Of a DNA stretch of 50,842 bases, positions 50,663 to 50,842 are shown piece by piece (positions within the stretch are counted from its first letter, which is position 1; every line of letters begins with the position of its first letter). The stretch is from the NCBI GenBank assembly GCA_035536185.1, contig DATLOM010000007.1:1-50842 (forward strand). The letters run 5' to 3'. This stretch comes from GCA-2861595 sp035536185 (GTDB lineage: Bacteria; Actinomycetota; Acidimicrobiia; Acidimicrobiales; GCA-2861595). The notes below the pieces were generated by a model, which had not been told where the DNA came from, did not search any database, and was given only the letters and a program-made list of their open reading frames with translations. Position numbers and translations under genes: made by a program.

Positions 50663-50842
50663 ATGGCCTTGATTGAGGTCAATGGGGTTCGGCTCCAGGT
50701 TCAGGACGCTGGTCATGGCCCACCGATTGTGCTTGTGCACGGGAGTTGGGACGACCGTCACGTGTGGGCCCTGGTCGAGGACGACCTCGCCAAGTCATTT
50801 CGCGTAGTCAGCTACGACCGTCGGGGACATACGGACAGCGAG
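50663..50842 (+). CDS. Alpha/beta hydrolase, N-terminal part
   Basis: The first 60 codons only; the window ends inside the gene. MALIEVNGVRLQVQDAG, then PIVLVHGSWDDRHVW with the oxyanion-hole HG motif, and VVSYDRRGHTDSE are typical for alpha/beta-hydrolase fold enzymes. The catalytic triad is outside the window, so no substrate can be proposed. Confidence 0.9.
   Translation, partial: MALIEVNGVRLQVQDAGHGPPIVLVHGSWDDRHVWALVEDDLAKSFRVVSYDRRGHTDSE

Overview
High-GC bacterial DNA, most likely from an actinomycete (Actinomycetota). The signs are many GTG/TTG starts, GTGA/ATGA gene overlaps, an HU protein with a Lys/Ala-rich tail, an SCO6880-type conjugation protein and an apparent leaderless promoter. 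I cannot place it below phylum. The window is largely accessory DNA: a chromosomal-looking block on the left, then a conjugative element carrying defence genes, then a second integrase/defence segment on the right.

Region 1 (1-9.7 kb): a polymorphic-toxin locus. A 2739-residue secreted Rhs/YD-repeat protein ends in a GIY-YIG nuclease-like tip. It overlaps an Imm26+RraB-like immunity gene. Downstream lie a decayed orphan HINT cassette and a transposase tail. A divergent TetR-HATPase fusion gene (9673) faces the rhs promoter.

Region 2 (10.7-15.9 kb): a NERD protein, a membrane-tethered winged-helix/BTAD regulator coupled to a membrane-anchored protein, a NarL-type two-component pair separated by a 31-residue mini-ORF created by a 92-bp tandem duplication, and hupB.

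Region 3 (16-43.5 kb): an integrative conjugative element. Its transfer parts are a MobF relaxase/helicase with an inserted HTH, then (minus strand, 40.6 to 33.4 kb) a pilin-like protein, VirB6/TrbL, SCO6880-type protein, VirB4-type ATPase, VirD4/TraG coupling protein and prim-pol. A NlpC/P60 hydrolase, sigma-like HTH protein, excisionase and tyrosine integrase follow on the plus strand. A 12-bp sequence, GGGCGTAGAGGG, occurs at four gene starts in this module, and 12-bp-period iterons precede the sigma-like gene. Cargo includes an m5C methyltransferase/XamI endonuclease/Vsr operon, an XRE regulator facing a smORF/beta-propeller/lipoprotein operon, a decayed IS3 element, a decayed recombinase and a GNAT-PIN multidomain protein coupled to an ASCH protein.

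Region 4 (43.5-50.8 kb): a DUF262 + OLD-like ATPase + unknown-effector operon behind a palindromic operator, tRNA-Arg(CCT), a frameshifted second integrase, a SIR2-like protein and the start of an alpha/beta hydrolase. A dispersed repeat lies just behind both integrases. The most likely under-described systems are the GNAT-PIN/ASCH pair, the DUF262/ATPase/effector trio and the XRE/propeller cassette. Several mobile genes carry single-base frameshifts, which could be decay or assembly error.
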